From contig VGRA01000244.1 of NCBI GenBank assembly GCA_016875515.1, positions 1-5,160 of the forward strand: a DNA stretch of 5,160 nt. The letters run 5' to 3'. The notes under the pieces were generated by a model. The model saw only the letters and a program-made list of their open reading frames with translations. It ran no database searches and had not been told where the DNA came from. This document shows, piece after piece, positions 1 through 5,160 of the stretch. The position numbers and the translations under genes are program-made. Within the stretch, counting starts at the first letter, position 1, and each line of letters starts with the position of its first letter. Source of the stretch: Deltaproteobacteria bacterium (GTDB taxonomy: Bacteria > Myxococcota > Myxococcia > Myxococcales > Myxococcaceae).

Positions 1-161
1 GCCCGACGAACCTCGTGAACCTGGAGACGCTCGTGGGGGTGAACCCGGGCCTGGACGCGAGCCGCGTCCGGGCGCTGATGGTGGAGACCATGGGACCGGA
101 CGACGTCCGCGTCTCCACCTGGGACGCGCTCGTCCTGCGCGCCCGTGCAGGGTGCGGGTGA
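1..161 (+). CDS. C-terminal fragment of an unrecognised protein (5' end outside window)
   Basis: Reading from base 3, an open frame of 52 codons ends at TGA 159-161. Almost every codon ends in G or C, which is the pattern of the confirmed genes here, and the other two plus-strand frames lack it. The visible tail begins PTNLVNLETLVGVNPGLDAS and ends RARAGCG. It contains no motif I recognise: there is no heme CxxCH, no obvious membrane segment and no nucleotide-binding motif. It looks like a soluble alpha/beta or helical C-terminus. It lies 72 bp upstream of the di-heme cytochrome gene, on the same strand and in the same frame, so co-transcription is possible but not shown. I am confident that it is coding; its function is unknown. 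Confidence 0.7.
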   Translation, partial: PTNLVNLETLVGVNPGLDASRVRALMVETMGPDDVRVSTWDALVLRARAGCG

Positions 162-168
162 CACCCGC
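154..168. repeat. 15-bp perfect palindrome over the stop codon of the first gene
   Basis: GCGGGTG-A-CACCCGC has 7-bp arms around a single central A, and it includes the TGA stop at 159-161. As RNA it could fold as a 5-bp GC stem with a TGACA loop. No T-run follows, so it is a weak candidate for an intrinsic terminator. It could equally be a protein-binding site upstream of the di-heme cytochrome gene, or chance in GC-rich DNA. Confidence 0.3.
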
Positions 169-192
169 CGCACGCACGCCGCGGGCTGCGCG

Positions 193-223
193 TTGACGCC
201 CCCCGGCCCCGTCTGGAAAAAAG
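193..223 (+). promoter_or_regulatory. Possible promoter/leader elements of the di-heme cytochrome gene
   Basis: TTGACG at 193-198 resembles a sigma-70 -35 box. No good -10 box sits at the expected 16-18 bp distance; that position holds the A-rich GAAAAA. TATTAT at 230-235 resembles a -10 box but is 31 bp from the TTGACG and overlaps the ATG. GGAAAAAAG at 215-223 is the only purine run before the ATG at 234 and may serve as a weak ribosome-binding/unstructured leader, although its GGA is 16 bp from the start. All of this is tentative. Confidence 0.2.
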
Positions 224-233
224 CGGCGCTATT

Positions 234-1733
234 ATGAGCCTCCGCCCCTCGCTCGGACTGATGCTGCTCGCCCTCGGCTGCAGCGGCACGCCCACGGTCT
301 CCACCCAGGACGCTGGCACGGGTACGGACGCTGGCGCGCCGCTGGACGCCGGGGTGGACCCGGCCACGCTGGCCCCCGCGCGCTGGCCGGACGAGCCGGG
401 CGTCCGCGCCACCCACGACGTGGACCTGGACCTCTGGGCGGTGCTCGAACCCGGCGTGCTCAACGGCGCCTGTGACGCGGTCGCCGCCGGCACCGCGGAC
501 GAGCAGGCCCGCCTGCGCTGCGGCAAGTGGATGTTCTTCTACGAGACCTTCGGCACGGTGGGCATCCCGCAGCCGCTGCTGGACTTCCTGCAGAAGCACT
601 ACAAGGGCTACTACGGCGCGGGCTTCTCCAACCTGGGCTTCGTCCCGGACCCGGCCAGCACCAACGGGATGCCGCTGGGGTTGCACGGCCCCGCCGGCAA
701 GCTGCAGGGGGTCAACACCGCCGCCTTCACCTGCGCCTCCTGCCACTTCGGGCGGATGCCGGACGGGCGCTACGCGGTGGGCTACGCCAACCACGACCTG
801 CAGTACGGTCGCTTCCTCGCGGGGCTGTCCGCCCCCATCACCCTCTCCACCAACGCGAGCAGCGACAAGGTGGCCCCGGCCATCAAGGCGGAGCTGCTGC
901 CGCACGTGAACGCGGCCAAGGCGGCCTCCAACACCTACATGATAGAGCTGGGCTGGATGGGGCTGCAGCTGTCCCCCGTGCTGCTGCAGGGCACCAACGT
1001 GGACCTCACCGTGCCGGAGCAGGAGCTGTTCCTGCAACTACCCGGGGGCACGCTGGACTTCATGTTCAAGCCGCTGCTGGACGACGGCTACTGGACGGTG
1101 AGCCGCGCGGTGGCCCTGTGGAACATGCCCAGCGAGCCGCAGCGCACGGCAGCAGGCATGCCGCACGAGATGCTGGCGCTCAACGGCGGAGTGCCGAGGC
1201 TGATGGACTTCCTCCGCGGCTTCGTCGCCATCGGCGTCTCGAAGAACGAGTGGACCGACGCGCGGCTCGCCCCGCTGGAGGCCTACGTCCGCTCGCTGCG
1301 CGCCCCCGCCAACCTGCAGCCACAGGACGCGGACGCGGTGAAGGCGGGCGCGCGCCTCTTCGTCCAGAAGGGGTGCCTGGAGTGTCACGACGGCCCCTCC
1401 GGCGAGTCTACCCGTCCCTATGCCTTCACCGAGGTGGGCACCGACGAGGCCTACGGCCACCTCTACAACCCGGACGCGGCGGGCAACGGCTGCTGCGACG
1501 TGCCGCCCGAGGCCATCACGCGCGGGGTGAAGGCGCCGCGGATGAACGCCCTCTTCGCCCAGAAGGGGTTCTTCCACAACGGCTCGGTCCGCTCGCTCGA
1601 GGAGCTCTTCTGCTTCTCCCCGCGCAACCCCACCACCACCCCCGCCCTGACCAGCAAGGGCCACCCGCAGACGTGTGACGGGCTCACGGCGGCAGAGAAG
1701 CAATCCCTGCTCGTGTACCTGCGGTCGCTCTGA
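234..1733 (+). CDS. Di-heme cytochrome c lipoprotein, cytochrome c peroxidase/MauG-like
   Basis: A predicted 499-residue envelope redox protein. Residues 1-16 form a short lipoprotein signal (R4, hydrophobic 7-15, Cys16 in LLALGC), followed by an Asp/Ala/Gly/Thr/Pro-rich linker at about 21-45. Two c-type heme motifs are visible: CASCH at 167-171 and CLECH at 381-385. The C-terminal part has the family signature APRMNALFAQKGFFHNGS with His448, then a leucine/glutamate stretch, and ends in LTAAEKQSLLVYLRSL, typical of bacterial di-heme cytochrome c peroxidases and relatives. Family members reduce peroxide or oxidise other substrates using electrons from small cytochromes; the substrate here cannot be told. 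It is about 150 residues longer than a classical peroxidase (about 320-350), with 214 residues between heme cysteines rather than about 150. A longer heme spacing is also known in RoxA-type rubber oxygenases, so those are an alternative, weakly supported. Ser462 seems to occupy the site of the usual axial Met. Cys80, Cys96, Cys420, Cys421, Cys460 and Cys481 are extra and may form disulfides. The start at M1 is chosen because the next in-frame Met10 would leave too short a signal. Confidence 0.88.
   Translation: MSLRPSLGLMLLALGCSGTPTVSTQDAGTGTDAGAPLDAGVDPATLAPARWPDEPGVRATHDVDLDLWAVLEPGVLNGACDAVAAGTADEQARLRCGKWMFFYETFGTVGIPQPLLDFLQKHYKGYYGAGFSNLGFVPDPASTNGMPLGLHGPAGKLQGVNTAAFTCASCHFGRMPDGRYAVGYANHDLQYGRFLAGLSAPITLSTNASSDKVAPAIKAELLPHVNAAKAASNTYMIELGWMGLQLSPVLLQGTNVDLTVPEQELFLQLPGGTLDFMFKPLLDDGYWTVSRAVALWNMPSEPQRTAAGMPHEMLALNGGVPRLMDFLRGFVAIGVSKNEWTDARLAPLEAYVRSLRAPANLQPQDADAVKAGARLFVQKGCLECHDGPSGESTRPYAFTEVGTDEAYGHLYNPDAAGNGCCDVPPEAITRGVKAPRMNALFAQKGFFHNGSVRSLEELFCFSPRNPTTTPALTSKGHPQTCDGLTAAEKQSLLVYLRSL
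309..362 (+). repeat. Three 18-bp units encoding a DAG hexad linker
   Basis: Codons for residues 26-43 of the di-heme cytochrome read as three hexads beginning Asp-Ala-Gly (DAGTGT, DAGAPL, DAGVDP). The first nine bases, GACGCTGGC, are identical in units one and two (309-317 and 327-335), and unit three (345-353) differs at two bases. The encoded segment lies just after the lipidated Cys16 and before the folded domain, so it is most likely a flexible tether. Similar Asp/Ala/Gly-rich tethers are common after lipoboxes in myxobacterial lipoproteins. Confidence 0.5.
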
Positions 1734-1739
1734 CGTCAG
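1730..1739. other. Palindrome formed by two convergent stop codons
   Basis: CTGACGTCAG is a perfect 10-bp palindrome. Its left half contains the TGA stop (1731-1733) of the di-heme cytochrome gene. Its right half contains, on the other strand, the TGA stop (1736-1738) of the cupredoxin-like gene. Only the two bases CG separate the stops, so any terminator for either gene must lie inside the coding region of its neighbour. Confidence 0.9.
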
Positions 1740-2389
1740 CGGCCCAGCTGCACCTGCAGCTCGCGCACGCCGCCCGGCGGCACCTCCACCGTCTGACGCC
1801 GCGCAGGCCACCCCGACCGCCACGCCTCCAGCGTGTGGAAGCCAGCGGCCACCCCGCGCACCTCGAAGTGGCCCGCCTCGTCCGTGGTGGCGAACTGGCC
1901 GTTGGGCTGCACGAAGAGGTGGGTCACCGCCTGGGGGTGCTCCTCGCACTGAAGGCGCACCGGCCCCTCACCGGGCGCGAGCGCCCGGGCGAGCTCCGGC
2001 GCCCCGGCGGGCTGGGCCAGGCGGAAGAGCGGGACAGCCCCGCGGGCAGCGCTCCAGGTGTGCGCGGCGCGCGCCGAGGAGCGCAAGACCAGCCCCTGCC
2101 CCGCCACCACCGCGCCCACCTCCGGCACGAAGCGGCCGTCGCGCTCCTCCAGCACGAGCGGTACCGCCGGTGGGACGGACGGCGTGGGATCCAGCACCCG
2201 GACCAGCACGTCCTTGAGCGGCCCCTCGGGAGAAGCTGCGCGCACCGTCCCCCGGAGGACGCCGGGTGGGCGCGCCGCGACGACGGGCAGAAGCGGCTCC
2301 ACGGGGGACGGACCGCTGCAGCCTGCGGCCAGCAGCAGGCACCAAAGCCCGCGCGACCGCCTCAGCTGCGCAGCGAGGCGTCCAGCCAC
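1736..2389 (-). CDS. Cupredoxin-like lipoprotein with carboxypeptidase-regulatory-like tail
   Basis: A predicted 217-residue envelope lipoprotein when started at GTG 2389-2387. An Arg-rich n-region and LWCLLLAAG lead to Cys24. The core (about 70-160) matches the plastocyanin-like domain of 'methylamine utilization protein'-type proteins: LVLEERDGRFVPEVGAVVAG, then His110 (SARAAHTW), then Cys148 and His151 in RLQCEEHP. These are the positions of the type 1 copper His, Cys and His. The axial Met expected three residues after His151 is Ala154. Residues about 164-216 (FATTDEAGHFEVRGVAAG onward, then LEAW) form the beta-sandwich carboxypeptidase-regulatory-like tail seen in the same family. The gene overlaps the end of ctaB, suggesting translational coupling and a role near respiratory or heme-copper oxidase biogenesis; this is inference. 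The start is uncertain. The open frame extends to GTG 2470, but that N-terminus is a ctaB shadow. CTG 2365-2363, overlapping the ctaB stop as CTGA, would give 209 residues and an even better signal peptide. None of these starts has a strong Shine-Dalgarno site. Confidence 0.78.
   Translation of the reverse strand: MAGRLAAQLRRSRGLWCLLLAAGCSGPSPVEPLLPVVAARPPGVLRGTVRAASPEGPLKDVLVRVLDPTPSVPPAVPLVLEERDGRFVPEVGAVVAGQGLVLRSSARAAHTWSAARGAVPLFRLAQPAGAPELARALAPGEGPVRLQCEEHPQAVTHLFVQPNGQFATTDEAGHFEVRGVAAGFHTLEAWRSGWPARRQTVEVPPGGVRELQVQLGR
1746..1761 (+). terminator. Candidate hairpin just past the di-heme cytochrome stop
   Basis: AGCTGCA-CC-TGCAGCT is a perfect inverted repeat with 7-bp arms, able to fold as a 6-bp stem with an ACCT loop. 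It starts 12 bases after the end of the plus-strand gene, where a terminator would be expected, but inside the last codons of the opposing gene. No T-run follows, so intrinsic termination is doubtful, and the repeat may simply reflect codon choice for Leu-Gln-Val-Gln-Leu on the opposite strand. Confidence 0.25.
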
Positions 2390-3246
2390 AGCGCCAGGAA
2401 CAGCCCGGACAGGTAGACGAGCGACAGGAAGAACAGCTGCCGGGCCCAGGCCGCGTCCCCCTTCTTCCACAGCCCCCAGGCGCCGTGCGCCAGGAACGCC
2501 CCGCCCAGCACCAGCGCGGCCACCAGGTACAGCAGCCCCGCGGCGTGCACCGCGTACAGCGCGAAGCTCGTGGGCAACAGCGCAAGAAGGTACAACACCA
2601 CTTGGAGCCGCGCCGCGTCTTCCCCCCGCTGCAGCGGCACGGACTTGAGCCCCGCGGCCAGGTACTCCTCCTTGCGGAACAGCGCGATGGCGATGAAGTG
2701 CGGCAGCTGCCAGAAGAACAGGATGCCGAACAGAAGGAGCCCCGGCGCGTCCAGCGTCCCCGTCTGGGCAGTCCAGCCCATCAGCGGCGGGAGCGCCCCC
2801 GGCACGGCCCCCACCAGCATGGCGTGGTGGCTGCGGGCCTTCAGCGGGGTGTAGGCGAAGACGTAGGAGAGGAAGGCCAGGAGCCCCAGCCCCCCGGTGA
2901 GCGGCCCGGCCACGGCGAACAGCGTGGGGATGGACAGCAGCGCCAGGGCCACGCCAAACCCGAGCGCCACCTTCGGGTCCATCCGGCCGGCCGGCAGGGG
3001 GCGGACGGCGGTGCGTTGCATGAACCGGTCGCTGTCCCGCTCGGCGAAGCAGTTGAGGGCGTTGGCCGCGCCCACCGTGCCGGCGGTGGCCAGCATCACC
3101 AGGAACGCGGCAGAGGCCGGCAACTGGCCCGGGGCCAGGTACATCCCGCCCGCGGTGGTGAGGAGGACGAGCGATGACAGCCGCGGCTTGGTGAGCGACA
3201 GCAGGTCCGCGGGGCTGGTGGTGCGCGTGGCGGGCAAGGACTGCAC
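2362..3246 (-). CDS. ctaB: Protoheme IX farnesyltransferase (heme O synthase)
   Basis: A predicted 294-residue UbiA-family membrane enzyme that transfers a farnesyl group from farnesyl diphosphate to heme B, giving heme O for heme-copper oxidases, directly or after conversion to heme A. The length is normal for CtaB/CyoE. Visible motifs, in order: LTKPRL near 18-23; the metal/diphosphate motif ALNCFAERDSDRFMQRT with Asn65, Glu69 and Asp73, followed by RPLPAGRM; YTPLKARS at 132-139; VGAVPGALPPLMGW at 145-158; and FFWQLPHF followed by ALFRKEEYLAAGL at about 177-200. About nine hydrophobic segments are spread over the protein (near 25-40, 45-63, 93-112, 118-132, 143-160, 167-188, 213-232, 236-256 and 270-289). 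The start is GTG at 3246-3244, preceded by AGAGG at good spacing. Its 3' end overlaps the cupredoxin-like lipoprotein gene, suggesting an operon. The gene upstream, 68 bp away, is co-directional. No heme A synthase (ctaA) or oxidase subunit gene is in the window. cyoE is the synonym. Confidence 0.96.
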   Translation of the reverse strand: MQSLPATRTTSPADLLSLTKPRLSSLVLLTTAGGMYLAPGQLPASAAFLVMLATAGTVGAANALNCFAERDSDRFMQRTAVRPLPAGRMDPKVALGFGVALALLSIPTLFAVAGPLTGGLGLLAFLSYVFAYTPLKARSHHAMLVGAVPGALPPLMGWTAQTGTLDAPGLLLFGILFFWQLPHFIAIALFRKEEYLAAGLKSVPLQRGEDAARLQVVLYLLALLPTSFALYAVHAAGLLYLVAALVLGGAFLAHGAWGLWKKGDAAWARQLFFLSLVYLSGLFLALWLDASLRS

Positions 3247-3252
3247 GGGGCG

Positions 3253-3257
3253 CCTCT
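3253..3257 (-). promoter_or_regulatory. Ribosome-binding site of ctaB
   Basis: On the minus strand AGAGG stands six bases upstream of the GTG start codon at 3246. It is the clearest Shine-Dalgarno match in the window and supports the GTG start of ctaB, which has no suitable ATG nearby. Confidence 0.6.
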
Positions 3258-3314
3258 AATGCAGGCGGAGCAGCGGGGGCAAGCGGGGCCGGTGAGGGAG
3301 GGTACCCGGTCCGT

Positions 3315-5160
3315 TCAGCGCTCCTTCTCCGGGTCCCATTCCTTGACGAACTTCTCTGCTTCCGCGACGTACCGGCCGCGGGGCTCCATCTCCAGGTATT
3401 TCTGGAACAGGTCGCGCCCCTTCCCCTGCATCTTCTTGTCCTTCATGAGGAAGCGGCCGTACCAGTAGTACCCGTCGGCCAGGTTCGGGTCCGTGGTGAG
3501 CGCCTTCTGGTAGGCGGCGTCTGCCCTCGGCATGTCCTCCACCGCCTCGTGGGTGCGCGCCGTCTCCAGCTGGCACTCGGCCACCTTCACGTCGTTGCCC
3601 ACGAACTCCTGGGCCGCCTTGTCCAGCGTCTCCAGCGACTTCGCGGTGTCCTTCTTCATCCGGTGCGCCACGCCCAGCGACAGCCGGGCGTCCGGGTTCT
3701 TCCCCGGGCCCGCGAGCGCCTGCTCGTACTGGGCCACCGCCTCGTCCAGCTTGCCCTGCCGCCGCAGCGTGTCCCCGAGCAGCACCGTCAACCGCGGGCT
3801 GTCCCCCATGGCCTGGAGCGCCGTGTTGAGCGCGTCCACGACCTCCTGTTCGCCGCCCTGCTTCTCGCGCAGGGCGAGCGCCAGCTCCACGTGGAACTGC
3901 GCCCGGGTGGGGTCTGCCGCAATGGCCTCGCGCAGCTCCGCCACCGCCCCGTCCACGTCCTTCGCGAACCGCAGCCGCTTGGCCTTCACCAGCCGCAGCT
4001 CCGGGTTGCCCTTGTCCGCGTCGAAGCCGGCCTGCTCCTCGCTCTGGACGTCCACCGCCGCCTTCGCCGCGTCCCGGGCCACGCCCGTGGCCTCGGCGAG
4101 CGCCTTGGCCGCCTCCGGCTTGAGGCCCGACAGCTCCCCGGAGACGCGCCCCACCAGCAGCGCGCGCGCCAGGTGCGCCCCTGCCAGCTGGCGCGGTGAA
4201 GGCGGCGGCTGCTGCTCCAGCAGCCGCTTCAGCGTGGCCGCCACCCGGGCGTAGTCCGGCGCGTCCTTGTCCAGTTCCAGCAGCGTCCAGCCGAGCACCG
4301 ACTCCGGGTGGCCCGGCTCGTAGCGCAGCGCGTAGGCGAAGTTCTGCGTGGCCTGCGCATCCTGCCCCCGGCGGCGGTAGAGGTTGGCGAGCGCCGCGTA
4401 GACGCGTGCGTCGGACGGGGCCAGCACCTGCGCCCGGTCCAGGGACTCCTTGGCCCGGGCCAGGTCCCCCGCGCGCAGCTGCACCAGCCCCAGCGTGAGG
4501 TAGAGTGTGGCGGAGGCCCTGCCCTGCGCGTCGAACGCCTTGACCCGCTCCTCCAGCGTGCCGCGCGCCTCCCCTCCCTTGCCGGACCAGGCCGCGAAGA
4601 GCGCCTCGGCCGCGTAGAGGTAGCTGGACTCCTCGCCGGATTGACGCGCCGCCTCCAGGTGCTCCTCCGCCTGGTTGCGCGCCTCGTCCCCGCCGCCGTG
4701 TTCACCCCAGCGGATGGCCCACGCGTAGGCCAGGTATCCGTGGGCCACGCCGGAGTCCGGCCGGATGTCCAGCGCCTCCTCCGCGGCCTTGCACGCCCCC
4801 ACGTAGGCGTCGTACGCGTCGTGGCGCAGGTGCTCGCTCGCCTGGTCGAGCAACTTCTTCACCTCGCGCTTCTCGCGTGCGCTCCTCTGGCCCAGCACCC
4901 AGTACGCGGAGACGGCGCCACCGAACACCAGCAGCAGCCCGAAGAACACGGCCGGCGAGGAGCGGCGCGCACGCGGCGCCTCCCGGACCGGCGCCGGCTC
5001 GCTCCACGCCTCCACCCGCGGGGCTGGCGGAGGAGCCTGGGCCGCGGCCCTGGGGGGTGGCATGGCCGGGAAGGCACCGGACGCGTCCGGCGGCGGGGGC
5101 GGCGGGCGCGCCAGGGCCGGGGCTGGTGGAGGAGGCGGCGCCGGCGCCGCGGCCAGGGTG
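3315..5160 (-). CDS. Membrane-anchored TPR protein with proline-rich linker (5' end outside window)
   Basis: The frame is open from the stop at 3317-3315 to the window edge, giving 614 visible residues. The ATG at 5063 is probably internal, because the 32 codons upstream of it continue a Pro/Ala-rich linker (runs of four and five prolines). In visible numbering: Pro/Ala-rich about 1-62; basic RARR then one membrane segment at about 70-90 (AVFFGLLLVFGGAVSAYWVL); then a long helical region. Two clear TPR units lie at about 217-284 (for example AKESLDRAQVLAPSDARVYA). About six more span roughly 385-592, including GKLDEAVAQYEQAL and ADAAYQKALTTDPN. TPR arrays are protein-binding scaffolds; partners are unknown. 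The missing N-terminus could be a Ser/Thr kinase domain or a small zinc-ribbon domain, both seen in myxobacterial proteins with this proline-rich/membrane/TPR order, but nothing here decides. Topology is unclear because basic residues flank both sides of the membrane segment. It ends 68 bp before ctaB on the same strand; I see no terminator with a T-run in that gap. Confidence 0.85.
   Translation of the reverse strand, partial: TLAAAPAPPPPPAPALARPPPPPPDASGAFPAMPPPRAAAQAPPPAPRVEAWSEPAPVREAPRARRSSPAVFFGLLLVFGGAVSAYWVLGQRSAREKREVKKLLDQASEHLRHDAYDAYVGACKAAEEALDIRPDSGVAHGYLAYAWAIRWGEHGGGDEARNQAEEHLEAARQSGEESSYLYAAEALFAAWSGKGGEARGTLEERVKAFDAQGRASATLYLTLGLVQLRAGDLARAKESLDRAQVLAPSDARVYAALANLYRRRGQDAQATQNFAYALRYEPGHPESVLGWTLLELDKDAPDYARVAATLKRLLEQQPPPSPRQLAGAHLARALLVGRVSGELSGLKPEAAKALAEATGVARDAAKAAVDVQSEEQAGFDADKGNPELRLVKAKRLRFAKDVDGAVAELREAIAADPTRAQFHVELALALREKQGGEQEVVDALNTALQAMGDSPRLTVLLGDTLRRQGKLDEAVAQYEQALAGPGKNPDARLSLGVAHRMKKDTAKSLETLDKAAQEFVGNDVKVAECQLETARTHEAVEDMPRADAAYQKALTTDPNLADGYYWYGRFLMKDKKMQGKGRDLFQKYLEMEPRGRYVAEAEKFVKEWDPEKER

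Noticed and set aside
527..1678. Long plus-strand frame of 383 codons inside the di-heme cytochrome gene
   Set aside because: It is Arg/Gly/Ala/Pro-rich, has no motifs, and lacks the G/C third-position bias. It is a high-GC shadow of the real frame with heme motifs.
1038..1949. Minus-strand frame of 303 codons crossing the convergent junction
   Set aside because: It overlaps two supported genes, is Arg/Gly/Val-rich low complexity, and has no recognisable domain or RBS.
2390..2470. Longer start (GTG 2470) for the cupredoxin-like lipoprotein
   Set aside because: It would place about 50 residues before the lipobox cysteine and overlap ctaB by 109 bases; the added residues look like a frame-shifted reading of ctaB.
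2266..3177. Plus-strand frame of 303 codons antisense to ctaB
   Set aside because: Its Gln/Arg/Glu/Gly-rich composition is the expected antisense translation of Leu/Ala-rich membrane segments; ctaB motifs on the other strand are unambiguous.
3251..3282. Possible ctaB promoter (TTGCCC, 16-bp gap, ATTAGA) on the minus strand
   Set aside because: The match is weak, and the -10-like bases overlap the ribosome-binding site, which would leave no leader carrying it.
3300..3307. GGGTACCC palindrome in the gap between the TPR gene and ctaB
   Set aside because: It is only 8 bp, with no loop or T-run and no extension of the arms; it is too short to call a terminator or operator.
3532..4254. Plus-strand frames antisense to the TPR gene (240 and 216 codons)
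   Set aside because: They are Ser/Arg/Ala-rich shadows without motifs, while the minus strand encodes clear TPR repeats.

Overview
The window is very GC-rich (roughly 70% or more by eye), with G or C at nearly every third codon position. It carries several lipoprotein signals, an Asp-Ala-Gly linker, and a long proline-rich/transmembrane/TPR protein. This style is typical of Myxococcota (Myxococcus/Corallococcus/Archangium-like delta-group bacteria). The assignment is inference from sequence style; the window contains no rRNA or other taxonomic marker.

Layout, left to right. Positions 1-161 hold the 3' end of an unrecognised plus-strand gene. After a 72-bp gap comes a complete plus-strand gene (234-1733) for a lipid-anchored di-heme cytochrome c of the bacterial cytochrome c peroxidase/MauG-like type. 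It converges on a minus-strand gene (1736-2389) for a predicted lipoprotein with a cupredoxin-like domain and a C-terminal carboxypeptidase-regulatory-like fold. The two stop codons are only 2 bp apart. That lipoprotein gene overlaps the 3' end of a minus-strand ctaB/cyoE gene (2362-3246, protoheme IX farnesyltransferase, heme O synthase). Further right, also on the minus strand, is a large gene (3315 to beyond the window edge) for a membrane-anchored TPR protein with a proline-rich linker; its 5' end lies outside the window.

How the genes may work together. CtaB makes heme O, the precursor of heme A for heme-copper terminal oxidases. The overlapping cupredoxin-like lipoprotein is probably translated with it and acts on the outer side of a membrane, so a role linked to respiration or oxidase biogenesis is reasonable but unproven. 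The di-heme cytochrome on the other strand is also an envelope redox protein, but it belongs to a separate transcription unit. The TPR protein is a co-directional upstream neighbour with no evident biochemical link.

Overall this looks like an ordinary chromosomal respiratory/envelope region. I see no mobile element, CRISPR array, tRNA/rRNA or defence-like cassette. The points most worth a second look are the near-abutting convergent stops forming a perfect palindrome, the apparent loss of expected axial methionines in both the cupredoxin-like protein and the di-heme cytochrome, the unusually long spacing between the two heme motifs, and the uncertain start of the cupredoxin gene inside ctaB. 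There is no stretch over 300 bases without a gene.
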